Below the pieces are notes generated by a model. It saw only the letters and a list, made by a program, of their open reading frames with translations. It was not told the DNA's origin and searched no databases. A program made the position numbers and the translations under genes. This document shows positions 35,833-44,216 of a stretch of 64,000 bases of DNA, one piece after another (positions within the stretch are counted from its first letter, which is position 1; each line of letters starts with the position of its first letter). Source of the stretch: Myxococcales bacterium (GTDB lineage: Bacteria; Myxococcota_A; Polyangia; Polyangiales; Polyangiaceae); contig JAEUKE010000089.1 in the NCBI GenBank assembly GCA_016794345.1, positions 148,589 to 212,588 of the forward strand, read 5' to 3'.

Positions 35833-36237
35833 CTACTGTGCCGGCGCGCCCGGGATCGGCGGGACGCAGGCACCGAGCGTGCACACGTAGCCCGTCTGGC
35901 AGTCGGCAGCGGAGCCGCACGGGACCTGACACTTCTGTGCCTGCAGGTTGCACTTGGCGGTCAGGCACTGCGAGTCCTGCGTGCAGGCGGGCGCCATGGG
36001 GTTCGGGGGCGTCGTCGGCTGCGTCTGCATCTGGCCCGGGGGCATCTGGCCCGGGGGCATCTGCTGGCCGTAGCCCGGCTGCTGCTGGCCGTAGCCCGGC
36101 TGCTGCTGGCCGTAGCCCGGCTGCTGGCCGTACCCCTGCTGCATCATCGAGGGGTCCTGTGCGTCGCGCTCGTTCGCGCACGCGAGGAAGGAGACGGGAA
36201 CGGCGAAGAGCGCAACCGCGGCGAGCCTTCTCAGCAT
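35833..36237 (-). CDS. Cys-rich lipoprotein with GYGQQQP repeats
   Basis: 134 residues from ATG 36237; upstream in-frame starts at 36258 and 36264 overlap the preceding gene. The lipobox is SFLAC (Cys20). A low-complexity stretch has four Gly-Tyr-Gly-Gln-Gln-(Gln)-Pro units and two Pro-Pro-Gly-Gln-Met units, followed by a compact eight-Cys domain (CTQDSQCLTAKCNLQAQKC, CGSAADCQTGYVC) of the Dickkopf-like type. Probably surface or periplasmic. It lies 7 bases before the MFS start. Confidence 0.8.
   Translation of the reverse strand: MLRRLAAVALFAVPVSFLACANERDAQDPSMMQQGYGQQPGYGQQQPGYGQQQPGYGQQMPPGQMPPGQMQTQPTTPPNPMAPACTQDSQCLTAKCNLQAQKCQVPCGSAADCQTGYVCTLGACVPPIPGAPAQ
36063..36140. repeat. 21-bp tandem repeat inside coding sequence
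   Basis: On the plus strand the unit CTGGCCGTAGCCCGGCTGCTG recurs about three and a half times, with one shortened copy. It encodes the Gly-Tyr-Gly-Gln-Gln-Gln-Pro repeats of the lipoprotein. A neighbouring 15-base unit (GGCATCTGGCCCGGG, 36027-36056) is present twice. Copy number could vary by slippage. Confidence 0.85.
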
Positions 36238-36247
36238 GGAGGCAAGG

Positions 36248-37183
36248 CTACCGAACATCCTCACAGCAGCGGAAGCCTTCTTCGTAGCCGTAGTCGTCCT
36301 CTTTGTGGAAATCGACAGTGGGCCTGCACCGCCCGCGGACGGGACCCCACCAGCCGCCCTTGAGGCCGCTCCGATCGGGGTACTTCTTGCCGGGGATCTC
36401 GACCCACTCGTTGATGTTGCCGTTCATGTCGTAGACGCCGAACGGCGACACGCAGGCGGGGAGCGAGCCGGCCGGCAGGCGCTGATCGAGCTTCTCGAGG
36501 TGCGCCTTGCACGCCGGCGTCTTCATGCACTTCTCGTAGCGGAAGAGCTTTCGCTCGCGCTTCCGGTACTCCTTGTCGATGCTGCATTTCTGGGCGTCGC
36601 GCTCGAGGCCGTACGTGTACGGCAGCATCGCCTCGCCCTCGCAGGCGAAGTTGAACTCGTCCTCCGTGCAGAGACGCTTGCCCAGCGACTCACACGTCTT
36701 CTTCGCGTCCGTCCAGCTGATGAGGAGCGCGGGTAGCTCGCCCTTCTGGTTCGGGAACTCGTAGCGGTCGATGCAGAAGCTCATCCGCCGCTTCTCTTTG
36801 GAGAGGCACTTCGTGGGCGCGTACTTGAGGCACCGCTCGCTCACGGTGCTCTTGTATTTCTCGCCCTTCTCCTTGGCCTTCTCCTTCTTCTTTCGGTCCT
36901 TCTCGAACTCGGGGTGGTGCTCGAGGCACGTCTGCTCCACGTCCGGGCAGTAGTCGCCCTCGACGCGCACCATGCCCTCGGGGCAGCCGTCTGTCCGGCC
37001 GGGCGGCGCGTCGGCCGGCGTGCCCGACGCCGAGGACGAGGCCGATGCCGTGGCCGAAGCCGATGCCGTGGCCGATGCAGACACCGATGCCGCGCTCGCC
37101 GCGCGCTCCGCCGGCGGGTCGCTGCCGCCCGCGTTACACGCGGTGACGCCGGCGGCGACGAGCCACGCCACACAATCGCGCAT
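36248..37183 (-). CDS. Lipoprotein with FGE-sulfatase (SUMF1) fold
   Basis: 311 residues from ATG 37183. The lipobox is GVTAC (Cys16), followed by an Ala/Ser-rich tract with repeated S-A-T-A units. Residues about 60-311 match the formylglycine-generating-enzyme fold: MSFCIDRYEFPNQ, LISWTDAKKTCESLGKRLCT, YDMNGNINEWVE, GGWWGPVRGRC and EGFRCCED. Sulfatase-modifying activity is not implied, since many envelope members of this fold lack it; a binding or redox role is possible. Start and the upstream stop share one base (TGATG), so translation is coupled. Confidence 0.82.
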   Translation of the reverse strand: MRDCVAWLVAAGVTACNAGGSDPPAERAASAASVSASATASASATASASSSASGTPADAPPGRTDGCPEGMVRVEGDYCPDVEQTCLEHHPEFEKDRKKKEKAKEKGEKYKSTVSERCLKYAPTKCLSKEKRRMSFCIDRYEFPNQKGELPALLISWTDAKKTCESLGKRLCTEDEFNFACEGEAMLPYTYGLERDAQKCSIDKEYRKRERKLFRYEKCMKTPACKAHLEKLDQRLPAGSLPACVSPFGVYDMNGNINEWVEIPGKKYPDRSGLKGGWWGPVRGRCRPTVDFHKEDDYGYEEGFRCCEDVR

Positions 37184-38592
37184 CACGGCGCTCCCTTCTT
37201 CGTCCGCTCGATGAACAGCTCGATGCTCTCGCCGCCCTCCTTGGTCCCGTCCGCGCGCGTCCAGACGTAGTCCGCGATCTTGTCTTCGGAGACCTCCACC
37301 TTTGCGCCGACGCCCAGCTTGGCGACGCGCTGAGGCTTGTTGTTCAGGCTGCCCACGATCGTCTTGCCGCTCCACGCGGTCACGCTCACCCACATCCACT
37401 CGATGCTGCCGTCGTCGGCTTCGAACGGGGCCTTGACGGTGAGCTGCTCGCGGGGCGGCGGCCCATTCTTCATCTTCGGGGCGAGCGCCCGGAGCTTCGC
37501 GCGTGCTCGCTCTCCGATCGCGCGCAGCTCCGGGTCGTCCGCCGGGACGAGCGACGTCGGGTCGGGCGCTGGACCGAACAGCGCCTCGATCGCGAGCCCG
37601 ATGCGCTCCTCCTCCGTCTTCGCCGCGTAGCCCTCGAAGCGGAGCTCGAGCAAGCGGTTGTCGGGGTCCCCTTCTTCGCGGGGCGCTTCCTTCAGCACGA
37701 TCACCGCGCTCCCTGGCTTCATCGTCCCTTCGGAGAGCATCTCCTTTGCGCGCGCGTGTCGAACGGCGCCGAGCTCCAGGTGGAGCTGGCCCGTCCCCGT
37801 GAGCTCGGCGCCCTCGACCAGGCGCTGCGCGGCGATCATGACGAGCTGGATCCCCTCCTGCGAGTGGGGGGGCGGCAGGCTCTGGATGACGAGATCGGGC
37901 ACGCCCAGCTTTCCCAGGCCCAGCGTGATCGCGCGGTAGCGATCGCCCTCCGTCCGGTAGTAGTGGACGGTGATCTGGCTCGAGACGTCGGGCAAGGCGC
38001 CCTCCCAGCCTTGCACGCGGAGCTTCTCCCACGCGGCGACCGTGAAGAGCTCGCGCGTGATCTCGTCCCAGACGAACGCGCTGTGCCGCTTCGCGAGCTC
38101 GAGCGCGAGGCTCTGCGCCTTCTGCAGGCGCTGGTTGTCGCGGTCGGCGTCGAGCTCGAGCGCGAACAGGAGCGCGCCCTTCGACGCGGCGGCGGCCTGC
38201 TTCTCCGCCTCGTCGAGGCCGCGGCCGAAATTGCCGAGCTGCTGCACCGACGGCGGCTCGAGCTCGGCGAGCGGCGGCAGGATGACGCGCCCGGTGGGCT
38301 TTCCCGCGGCGCCCAGCGGGACGTCCGGCAGCCGCTCCTTCAAGAGGGCCTCGGTGGATTTGACGGCGGCGTCGCCGAGCGGCTGCGGCGTGTAGATCGC
38401 GATGGCGACCGTGCGCTCCGCGACCACCTGGCTGCCTGAGACGCGCGGGCGCTCGGCGGCGCCGCTCGGGGCCGGCGCTTCGCTCGCCGTGGCCTCGGGC
38501 GCCCGGCGGGCGTTCGACGTGCTCTCGCCGCCCGCGGGCTCACGCTTGCAGCCGATCGCCGCGATCGCGATCGCGAGCCAGACCCGCGTCAC
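37183..38592 (-). CDS. DUF2314-domain lipoprotein
   Basis: 469 residues from ATG 38592. The lipobox is AAIGC (Cys15). The last 90 residues match DUF2314 (EWMWVSVTAWSGKTIVGSLN, then VEVSEDKIADYVW), a small domain often next to ankyrin or other repeats. The remaining 330 residues resemble a long helical/beta exported region and are unassigned. It is separated from cutA by a single base and overlaps the FGE-fold gene start. Confidence 0.82.
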   Translation of the reverse strand: MTRVWLAIAIAAIGCKREPAGGESTSNARRAPEATASEAPAPSGAAERPRVSGSQVVAERTVAIAIYTPQPLGDAAVKSTEALLKERLPDVPLGAAGKPTGRVILPPLAELEPPSVQQLGNFGRGLDEAEKQAAAASKGALLFALELDADRDNQRLQKAQSLALELAKRHSAFVWDEITRELFTVAAWEKLRVQGWEGALPDVSSQITVHYYRTEGDRYRAITLGLGKLGVPDLVIQSLPPPHSQEGIQLVMIAAQRLVEGAELTGTGQLHLELGAVRHARAKEMLSEGTMKPGSAVIVLKEAPREEGDPDNRLLELRFEGYAAKTEEERIGLAIEALFGPAPDPTSLVPADDPELRAIGERARAKLRALAPKMKNGPPPREQLTVKAPFEADDGSIEWMWVSVTAWSGKTIVGSLNNKPQRVAKLGVGAKVEVSEDKIADYVWTRADGTKEGGESIELFIERTKKGAP

Positions 38593-38593
38593 G

Positions 38594-38935
38594 CTAAGCC
38601 CCCGCGATCGACTTGCGGACCCAGTCGAGGTAGTCCGCGTTGCCGGCGTTCTTCAGCGGCAACGCGACGACCTCGGGGACGGAGTACGGGTGCAGCTCCT
38701 TCACGGCCTTCGTGAGCCGCTGCACCGAGGCCGCGGTCGTCTTGACGACGAGGGTGCTCTCCTCGTCCTCCTGCAGCGCGCCCTCCCAGAAATAGAAGCT
38801 CTTCACGCCGGGGATGACGTTCACGCACGCCGCAAGCTTCTGCTCGACGAGCGCCTTGGCGATACGCGGCGCGTCAGCCGGCGGCGAGTTGACGAGGACG
38901 ACGACGAGCGCGCCGTCGTCCTCTTTCGTCACCAC
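38594..38935 (-). CDS. cutA: CutA divalent-cation tolerance protein
   Basis: 113 residues from ATG 38935, the normal CutA length. The family pattern is clear: VLVNSPPADAPRIAKALVEQ, ACVNVIPGVKSFYFWEG and the ELHPYSVPEVVALPL block near the C-terminus. CutA forms a ferredoxin-like trimer and was linked to copper tolerance in enterobacteria, though its general role is still unclear. Its start overlaps the preceding small gene by seven bases. Confidence 0.96.
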   Translation of the reverse strand: MVTKEDDGALVVVLVNSPPADAPRIAKALVEQKLAACVNVIPGVKSFYFWEGALQEDEESTLVVKTTAASVQRLTKAVKELHPYSVPEVVALPLKNAGNADYLDWVRKSIAGA

Positions 38936-39342
38936 GGCTGCGCCTTCTGCGCGTTGCGGACGAGCTCGACCGTGCGCCGGCCGACGTACTCCTCCACGTC
39001 CGCGGCGGCGATGTGACGGTCTCGCGCGAAGTCGAACTCGCGGGGCTTGCCCTCGAGGAAGCTCACCTTGATGACGGCGGTCTCCCTGTCGAGCTCGAGC
39101 GCGAGCGAGAGCGAGCCCAGATCGATGCGCGCGCCGCTCTCGTTCTCGGTCAGCTTCACCGGCTGACCTTTCTCCGCGATGCGCTCGTTCGCGAAGCGCA
39201 TCGCCTCCACCGCGAGCGCGAGGGCGCCGGTCGCCGAGGCCAGCGCCTCCTGCACGCGCTGCTTCTGCCTCGCGGCTTCCTCCGCGTCGCGCTCGGCCTT
39301 TGTCTTGACCGCGTCGTTCAGCTCGTCGCGCCAGTTCGGCAT
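38929..39342 (-). CDS. Hypothetical cytoplasmic protein
   Basis: 137 residues from ATG 39342. The N-terminal half is a charged helix (DELNDAVKTKAERDAEEAAR); the C-terminal half looks like a small alpha/beta domain (GSLSLALELDRETAVIKVSF). I do not recognise a family. The gene begins one base after the HEAT-protein stop and overlaps cutA by seven bases, so it is part of the same operon. Confidence 0.78.
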   Translation of the reverse strand: MPNWRDELNDAVKTKAERDAEEAARQKQRVQEALASATGALALAVEAMRFANERIAEKGQPVKLTENESGARIDLGSLSLALELDRETAVIKVSFLEGKPREFDFARDRHIAAADVEEYVGRRTVELVRNAQKAQPW

Positions 39343-39343
39343 G

Positions 39344-41938
39344 TCAGTTGTCGCCCTTCATCTTGGCTTGCTGCTCGGCCTGCAGGGTCTTCAGATCCTC
39401 CGGGACGATCGGCTTGGGGTTCATGAGCTCGTAGAAGGCCTTCTTGGCGAGCTCCCCGGTCGTTCCCTTCTCGTCGCGCAGCGCCATGAGGACGCCTTTC
39501 TCTTTCATGAACTTGAGCGTCTTGACGGCCGACGCCTTCTCCTTCTCGTCGTTGCCGCGCGCCGCGGTGATCAGGCGATACCGCAGGACGACGCGGGTCT
39601 CCGAGTGCGGCCCGTTGTCGTAGCGGAGGTTGTCGAACTGCGCCTGGAGCCGCTCGATGGCCCAGAGCTGCGGGGCCTCGAAGACCTTCACGCGGGCGAT
39701 CGCTTCGGCGTTCTCGACCCAGCGGTAGAGGTTGCCGCTCTTGAGGTCGTAGTCGCTCCAGAACCCGTAGGACCGGAAGTAGGCGTCCTTCAGATCGTTC
39801 ATCGCGTCCTTGCCGAAGTCGCCGTACATGGCGACGGTGCGCGTCGCGGTGCTCGTGTCGCCGCCGCGGATGAGCGCGAGCGCGGCCGCGTTGCGCAGCT
39901 CGGGGTTCTTCAGCTTCTCGAAGAGCTTGTCGCGCGTGGCGTCGTCGATCTTGCTGGCGCCGATGGCCACCGCGAACGCGAAGCGCAGGCTCGGGTCGAG
40001 GTCCGGCGTGAGCAGGCCCTCGAGCTCGCCGACGACCTCCGGCATGGGGCGGAGCGACAGTGTCGTCGCGTAGCAGGCGCCGATGAACTGCTTGCGCGCG
40101 CCCTGCTCCTTGCCGAACTTGATCGCGCGCTTCGCGATCTCCTTCATGTCCTCCGGCTTGGCGCACCAGGCGAGGGCCTCACAGGCGGCGAGGCGGGCTT
40201 CTTCGTGCCAGGTCTCGTCTTCGATGAGCTCCATCATCGGCTTGGCGGCGCGCGGGTCGCCCCACTCGCCGAGGCCTTGCGCCGACCCGTAAGCCACGGC
40301 GCGAAGGGCCATCCCCAACATCGCGAGGCCCGCGCCCATGAGGCCCTCGTTGGTGATGTCCATCTTCTTGTCTTTCTTGCGCTCGAACTGCTTCACGAGC
40401 TTGTCGAAGCTCTCCTCGTCCTTCATCTTGCCGAGGTAGCGGAGCGCGCTCTGCGCGGTCTCGAACTCGGTGGGGAAGGGGGGCTGGGCGCCTTCCTTCG
40501 GGAGGGGCGCGTCGGGGAACGCCCACTCGCGGAGCTTGGTGCGCGCGTCCTCGCTCTGGATGTTGGCGAGGAAGCGCAGGCCGTTCGCGTGCGGCTGGGG
40601 CTTGTCGGTCAGCCACTTCATGACCGCCTTCTCGGCGACCTTCAGCTCTTCCTTCTTGTCGGGGTGGATGACCGCGAGATCCGCGAGCATGCGGGAGGCC
40701 CACACGCGCTGGTTGTCCGACTTCGACAGGTGGCCGCCGGCGTCGTGCTGCCAGAACTTCTCCTTCGGATATACCTCCTCGGGGACGATGGCCATGCGCT
40801 CGGCGAGGTACTTCGCGCCGCGGATGTCGCCGACCTCGGCGAGCCGCATCCCGGCTTCCGCACGCCAGTGAGGCGTCTGGCTCTGCTCCGCCCATTTGGC
40901 GAGCGACTCGGCCGCGCGCGGATCGGCGAGCTCCTCGAGCATCTTGAAGATCTGCTCGGTCTGGAACCAGTTGCGCTCCTCCGGCTCCTTCGCGACGCTG
41001 CCGAGCGCGAGCACGAGGCCCTCGCCGCCGATGCCGTCCCGGAGGGCCTCGAGGAACTTCTGGCGGTTCTCCTTGCTCGCTTCGCCGAGCTTCTTGAGGA
41101 GCGGATCGCGCGCCTTCGCGTCGCCGATCTTGCCGAGGCCGTTTGCGGCTTGCCCCGCGACGTCGATGTCCTCGTCGTTCACGAGCTTGATGAGCACGTC
41201 GGTGTATTTCGCGTCGCCCGTGCGAGCGATGACCGTCGCGACGAGCGCCCGGACCGCGGTGCTCGAGTCACCCGCCATGCCGGCGAGCTCGTCCGTCGAG
41301 ACGAGGGTCGCGAGCTTCTCGGGATCGAACGCGTTGCCGCCGCCGAGCCGCTGCACCTTGGCGAGCTTCGCGGAGCGGTAGAGGTCCATCGCTTCCTTGA
41401 AGACGCTGGGCTCCTTCAGCGTGACGAGCGCCCAGACGATCTGCGGGCGGTCCGAGTCGTCCGCCTGCTTGAGCGCCTCGAGCAGAGCCGGCTTGCCCTC
41501 GTCCGCTGCCGGCGAGCCGAAGTGCGCGAGCACCTGCGCTGCGACGCCGTTGATCGCGTGGTTCTTGCGGCCTAGCGCCTGCGTCGCGAGCTTCACCGCC
41601 TCCGGATCGTTCAGGTGGCCGAGCTGGATCAAGGCCTCCTGGACCATGTCCTCTTCCTCCGAGGTCACCCAGCCGCGCCACTTGGGCACCTGGTCGGGCT
41701 CGGGGAGGACGAAGATGTTCTGCTTCTCCTTCGCGATCTGCTCGGGCAAAAGGCGCGCTTTGTCCTTCTTGACGCCGAAGTAGAGCGCCGCGGCACCACC
41801 GATCACCGCGACGAGCGCGATGATGATGATGATCGGGTTGAACCGGCCGCGCCGGAAGTTGCCGTCCTCCGCGGCCTGCGCCTTCGGTTGGAGGGCCGCC
41901 TCTTGGAGCGCATCGTCGTCCGGGGGGAACTTGGACAT
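39344..41938 (-). CDS. HEAT-repeat membrane-anchored protein
   Basis: 864 residues from ATG 41938; the frame is open to a TTG at 41950. A single membrane helix at about 35-56 (NPIIIIIALVAVIGGAAALY) follows a short cytoplasmic tail. The rest is a long run of HEAT/PBS-lyase-type repeats (for example LIKLVNDEDIDVAGQAANGL and LAEVGDIRGAKYLAERM), an extended protein-binding solenoid that would sit in the periplasm. It is the first gene of the seven-gene run; no obvious promoter is seen in the 76 bases to the divergent thioredoxin gene. Confidence 0.88.
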   Translation of the reverse strand: MSKFPPDDDALQEAALQPKAQAAEDGNFRRGRFNPIIIIIALVAVIGGAAALYFGVKKDKARLLPEQIAKEKQNIFVLPEPDQVPKWRGWVTSEEEDMVQEALIQLGHLNDPEAVKLATQALGRKNHAINGVAAQVLAHFGSPAADEGKPALLEALKQADDSDRPQIVWALVTLKEPSVFKEAMDLYRSAKLAKVQRLGGGNAFDPEKLATLVSTDELAGMAGDSSTAVRALVATVIARTGDAKYTDVLIKLVNDEDIDVAGQAANGLGKIGDAKARDPLLKKLGEASKENRQKFLEALRDGIGGEGLVLALGSVAKEPEERNWFQTEQIFKMLEELADPRAAESLAKWAEQSQTPHWRAEAGMRLAEVGDIRGAKYLAERMAIVPEEVYPKEKFWQHDAGGHLSKSDNQRVWASRMLADLAVIHPDKKEELKVAEKAVMKWLTDKPQPHANGLRFLANIQSEDARTKLREWAFPDAPLPKEGAQPPFPTEFETAQSALRYLGKMKDEESFDKLVKQFERKKDKKMDITNEGLMGAGLAMLGMALRAVAYGSAQGLGEWGDPRAAKPMMELIEDETWHEEARLAACEALAWCAKPEDMKEIAKRAIKFGKEQGARKQFIGACYATTLSLRPMPEVVGELEGLLTPDLDPSLRFAFAVAIGASKIDDATRDKLFEKLKNPELRNAAALALIRGGDTSTATRTVAMYGDFGKDAMNDLKDAYFRSYGFWSDYDLKSGNLYRWVENAEAIARVKVFEAPQLWAIERLQAQFDNLRYDNGPHSETRVVLRYRLITAARGNDEKEKASAVKTLKFMKEKGVLMALRDEKGTTGELAKKAFYELMNPKPIVPEDLKTLQAEQQAKMKGDN

Positions 41939-42014
41939 GGCGGCCGACAACGTACTGTAGGCGCCTTTCTGCCGACAAGACCGGAGGGGGCCGACCTGCT
42001 ACCCTCACGGCCGG

Positions 42015-42551
42015 ATGTCGGAGCCCAGCTCGTCCGGTATTGCCCCCACGGCAGCGGTCATCGCGGCGCTTGCGCTCGGTGCGCTCATGGTGCTTCCCCG
42101 GATTTCTTTCTCCCGGGACGAGGCCAAGCCCGTCCCTGCGCCCGCCTTCGTGCTGCCCGTCATCCACAACGGGGACCCCGGCTCCCGGCTGTCGCTCGAC
42201 GACCTCAAGGGGAGCCCCGTCATCCTCGACTTCTGGGCGACCTGGTGCCAGCCCTGCGCCATGCAGACCCCCGTGCTCGACCGGCTGGCGCGCCGGCACC
42301 AGGCGCGTGGGCTCAAGGTCGTCGGCCTGAACGTGGCGGATGACGAGCACACTGCCGCGGCGCGCTACGCCGAGGGCAAGGGGCTCGCGTATCCCATCGT
42401 CGTCGACGAGACGGGCGAGACGCAGCGAAAGTACGCCGTCACCCGTCTGCCCAGCCTCGTCATCATCGATCGGGAGGGCCGGGTGGTGCACCGGACGAGC
42501 GGCTTCGTGGACGAGGCGTCGCTCGACCGCCTCCTCAAAGACGTCCTCTGA
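42015..42551 (+). CDS. TlpA-like thioredoxin-family membrane protein
   Basis: 178 residues from ATG 42015. One membrane helix at about 12-28, then a TlpA/ResA-type domain with the active-site motif WCQPC (Cys78, Cys81), DFWATWC, and the cis-Pro loop TRLPSLVIID. Such proteins reduce disulfides in cytochrome maturation or other periplasmic clients. It is divergent from the HEAT protein and convergent with the dehydrogenase gene (stop-to-stop three bases). Confidence 0.93.
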   Translation: MSEPSSSGIAPTAAVIAALALGALMVLPRISFSRDEAKPVPAPAFVLPVIHNGDPGSRLSLDDLKGSPVILDFWATWCQPCAMQTPVLDRLARRHQARGLKVVGLNVADDEHTAAARYAEGKGLAYPIVVDETGETQRKYAVTRLPSLVIIDREGRVVHRTSGFVDEASLDRLLKDVL

Positions 42552-42554
42552 AGC

Positions 42555-43514
42555 TCAGGTCTCGACGAGCACCTTGAGCGTTCCGCGGCGCCCTGCGTGT
42601 GTGAGCGCCTCGTCGGCCTTTGCCAGCGGGTAGCGCGCGACGATCATCGGAGATGGATTGACCTCGCCCGCGGCGAGCGCGCGTACGGCCCGCCCGAGAT
42701 CACCGCAGCGCGAGCCGACGACCTTGATCTCGTCGATCACGACCGGCGCGAGATCGATCTCAAGCTTCGAGGCGACCGTGGTCTTGAGCACGACCGTTCC
42801 GCGGGGACGGACGAGCTCGAGGGCGCGGGCGAAGCCGCGCTCGCTCCCCGTCGCCTCGACCACCAGGTCTGCTTCGCGGCGCGCGCCTGCCAGCTCCGCC
42901 TCGAGCACGGTGCGCACGCCCTTGCCGTTCGCGAGCGCCAGCTTCTCCGCGTGATGGCCCACGAGCGTGGTCTCGACGCCGTTCGATGCGAGCGCGAGCG
43001 CGATGAGCAGGCCGAGCTTGCCGTCTCCGAGGACCAGAGCGCGCGCCCCTCTCGCGGGGCCGGGGAGCTCGTCGAGGACGTGGAGCGCGGCGGCGAGCGG
43101 CTCGGCGAACACGGCGCGTTCGTCGTCCAAAGAGTCCGGCACCTCCACCAAGCAACGCTCGGGGATCGCCGTTCGCTCGGCGAACGCGCCGGTACGCCCC
43201 AGGATCCCCAGCACCGTTCGGTTCGCACAGTGGTGACCGTCGCGCTGCGTGCAGTCTTCGCATGTGCCGCAGCCCGCGTTGATGTCCGCGACCACACGCT
43301 TGCCGAGCCAGCGCGCGTCGTCGCACGCGAGCACCTCGCCGACCATTTCGTGGCCCGGTACGCCGCGAAAGCCCATGTACCCCTTCGCGAGCTGCAGATC
43401 CGTGTCGCAGACGCCTGCGACGCGAACCCGCACGAGCGCTTCGCCCGCCTCGCGTACGGGCTCGGGCAGGTCGTCGCGTACTTGCGCTTCGCCGTCGAGG
43501 AGCAGGCCGAGCAT
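42555..43514 (-). CDS. Zinc-dependent MDR alcohol dehydrogenase
   Basis: 319 residues from ATG 43514; in-frame ATGs at 43526 and 43529 are alternatives. Catalytic zinc ligands are Cys36 (GVCDTDL), His55 and Glu56 (GHEMVGE); the structural zinc loop has Cys82, Cys85, Cys88 and Cys96. The cofactor region VLGDGKLGLLIALA fits NAD(P) binding. The family covers threonine-, sorbitol- and glucose-dehydrogenase-like enzymes, and the substrate is not clear. A 28-bp perfect palindrome lies 27 bases upstream of the start. Confidence 0.92.
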   Translation of the reverse strand: MLGLLLDGEAQVRDDLPEPVREAGEALVRVRVAGVCDTDLQLAKGYMGFRGVPGHEMVGEVLACDDARWLGKRVVADINAGCGTCEDCTQRDGHHCANRTVLGILGRTGAFAERTAIPERCLVEVPDSLDDERAVFAEPLAAALHVLDELPGPARGARALVLGDGKLGLLIALALASNGVETTLVGHHAEKLALANGKGVRTVLEAELAGARREADLVVEATGSERGFARALELVRPRGTVVLKTTVASKLEIDLAPVVIDEIKVVGSRCGDLGRAVRALAAGEVNPSPMIVARYPLAKADEALTHAGRRGTLKVLVET

Positions 43515-43541
43515 GGTGGGGGGCATCATACGCGGCGCCCG

Positions 43542-43569
43542 GCGTGCAGAGGTGCGCACCTCTGCACGC
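43542..43569. promoter_or_regulatory. 28-bp perfect palindrome upstream of dehydrogenase gene
   Basis: The half-site is GCGTGCAGAGGTGC, followed directly by its exact reverse complement, centred between 43555 and 43556. It has no T run on either side, so it is a better operator candidate than terminator. It lies just upstream of the dehydrogenase start (43514-43529) and 44 bases after the stop of the Cys-rich lipoprotein gene on the same strand. Confidence 0.6.
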
Positions 43570-43613
43570 GGGGTCCCGTCAATCTCGAGGCGTCGTACAC
43601 GAGCAGTCGCGCC

Positions 43614-43982
43614 TCACTCGGCGCATGCGTCGTCTCTCTGCGAAAGGCCTCGGTAGCAGCAGGTGCCGGTCATGCCGGACACCCCCGTCGGGGCACTGAG
43701 CGGCCCACATGCGACACGCATGACATAGCCGTCCTCCTGGGAGGCTTGCTCGAGCTCTCCGACAGCGACACTCCCCACCGCGGGGCAAGCATCCGCGTCT
43801 AGCGGAACGGTGCCGCAAACGTCGACCGGCTCTTCCTGATCGCTGACGGACACCGTGCAGCCGGGAGCAACCTCTTCCTGCGCGAACGTCGGGCACCTGC
43901 TTGTGTCGTCTTCACAGCCGAGCAGGAGCGAAAGGGAAAGAAGCGCCGAGCCAACGAGAAGCAGGTGCAAGGTGAAGTTCAT
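43614..43982 (-). CDS. Small Cys-rich lipoprotein
   Basis: 122 residues from ATG 43982. A long hydrophobic signal ends in SLLLGC (Cys23), a lipobox. The mature part has eight more Cys residues (for example CPTFAQEEVAPGC and TCCYRG), suggesting a disulfide-stabilised fold. No family recognised. A sigma-54-like element (43996-44011) ends 14 bases before the ATG, which would leave a leader of only about three bases. Divergent from the Asp-box protein gene; they share the GTTGCATGCAAC pair. Confidence 0.78.
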   Translation of the reverse strand: MNFTLHLLLVGSALLSLSLLLGCEDDTSRCPTFAQEEVAPGCTVSVSDQEEPVDVCGTVPLDADACPAVGSVAVGELEQASQEDGYVMRVACGPLSAPTGVSGMTGTCCYRGLSQRDDACAE

Positions 43983-43995
43983 GACGAGTCGATGA

Positions 43996-44011
43996 GGCAA
44001 AAGTGATGCCG
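43996..44011 (-). promoter_or_regulatory. Sigma-54-like -24/-12 promoter, minus strand
   Basis: On the minus strand the sequence is CGGCATCACTTTTGCC. GG and GC are separated by exactly 10 bases, and GGC and TTGC match consensus TGGCACGNNNNTTGCW. It faces the Cys-rich lipoprotein gene. The nearest GTTGCATGCAAC copy begins 66 bases upstream. Confidence 0.55.
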
Positions 44012-44076
44012 CCTTCTGGTGCAACGTGCCGGCAGCCGGCGGGCTCGGCGCTCCACGCCGTCGCATCGCCGGTCGA

Positions 44077-44100
44077 GTTGCATGCAACACTGCATGCAAC
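44077..44100. promoter_or_regulatory. Paired dyad sites, candidate activator binding sites
   Basis: Two adjacent 12-base units: GTTGCATGCAAC (44077-44088, a perfect palindrome) and ACTGCATGCAAC (44089-44100, ten of twelve bases the same). The same motif is repeated at 49678-49708 in front of the TPR gene. The spot between divergent genes and the distance to -24/-12 elements on both sides fit an enhancer for a sigma-54 activator such as the FHA protein encoded at 49753-51174. Confidence 0.6.
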
Positions 44101-44154
44101 CGCCGCGTTGGCAGGACGACCTCGCTTCTCTCACGTTTTCTCAGAAGATCGCGA

Positions 44155-44170
44155 CGGCCCGCCGCTTGCG
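44155..44170 (+). promoter_or_regulatory. Sigma-54-like -24/-12 promoter, plus strand
   Basis: CGGCCCGCCGCTTGCG has GG-N10-GC spacing with GGC and TTGC conserved. It would start transcription near 44181, giving a leader of about 36 bases that includes GGAG (44208-44211), ahead of the ATG at 44217. The dyad pair ends 55 bases upstream of its GG. Confidence 0.5.
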
Positions 44171-44216
44171 AACTCCCGGACGCCGCCGAACCGAGCGGCC
44201 AGAACCTGGAGATGAC

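Noticed and set aside
36063..36140. Possible CRISPR-like or intergenic repeat array
   Set aside because: The 21-base period is in frame inside a lipoprotein gene and encodes GYGQQQP units, with no spacers.
33828..36287. 819-codon plus-strand frame across the TerB-like, MFS and Cys-rich lipoprotein genes
   Set aside because: It covers several genes of different strands and contains no coherent domain.
44109..44126. Another -24/-12-like sequence near TTGGCAGG in the divergent region
   Set aside because: GG and GC are separated by 12 bases there, not 10; the element at 44155-44170 has the right spacing.
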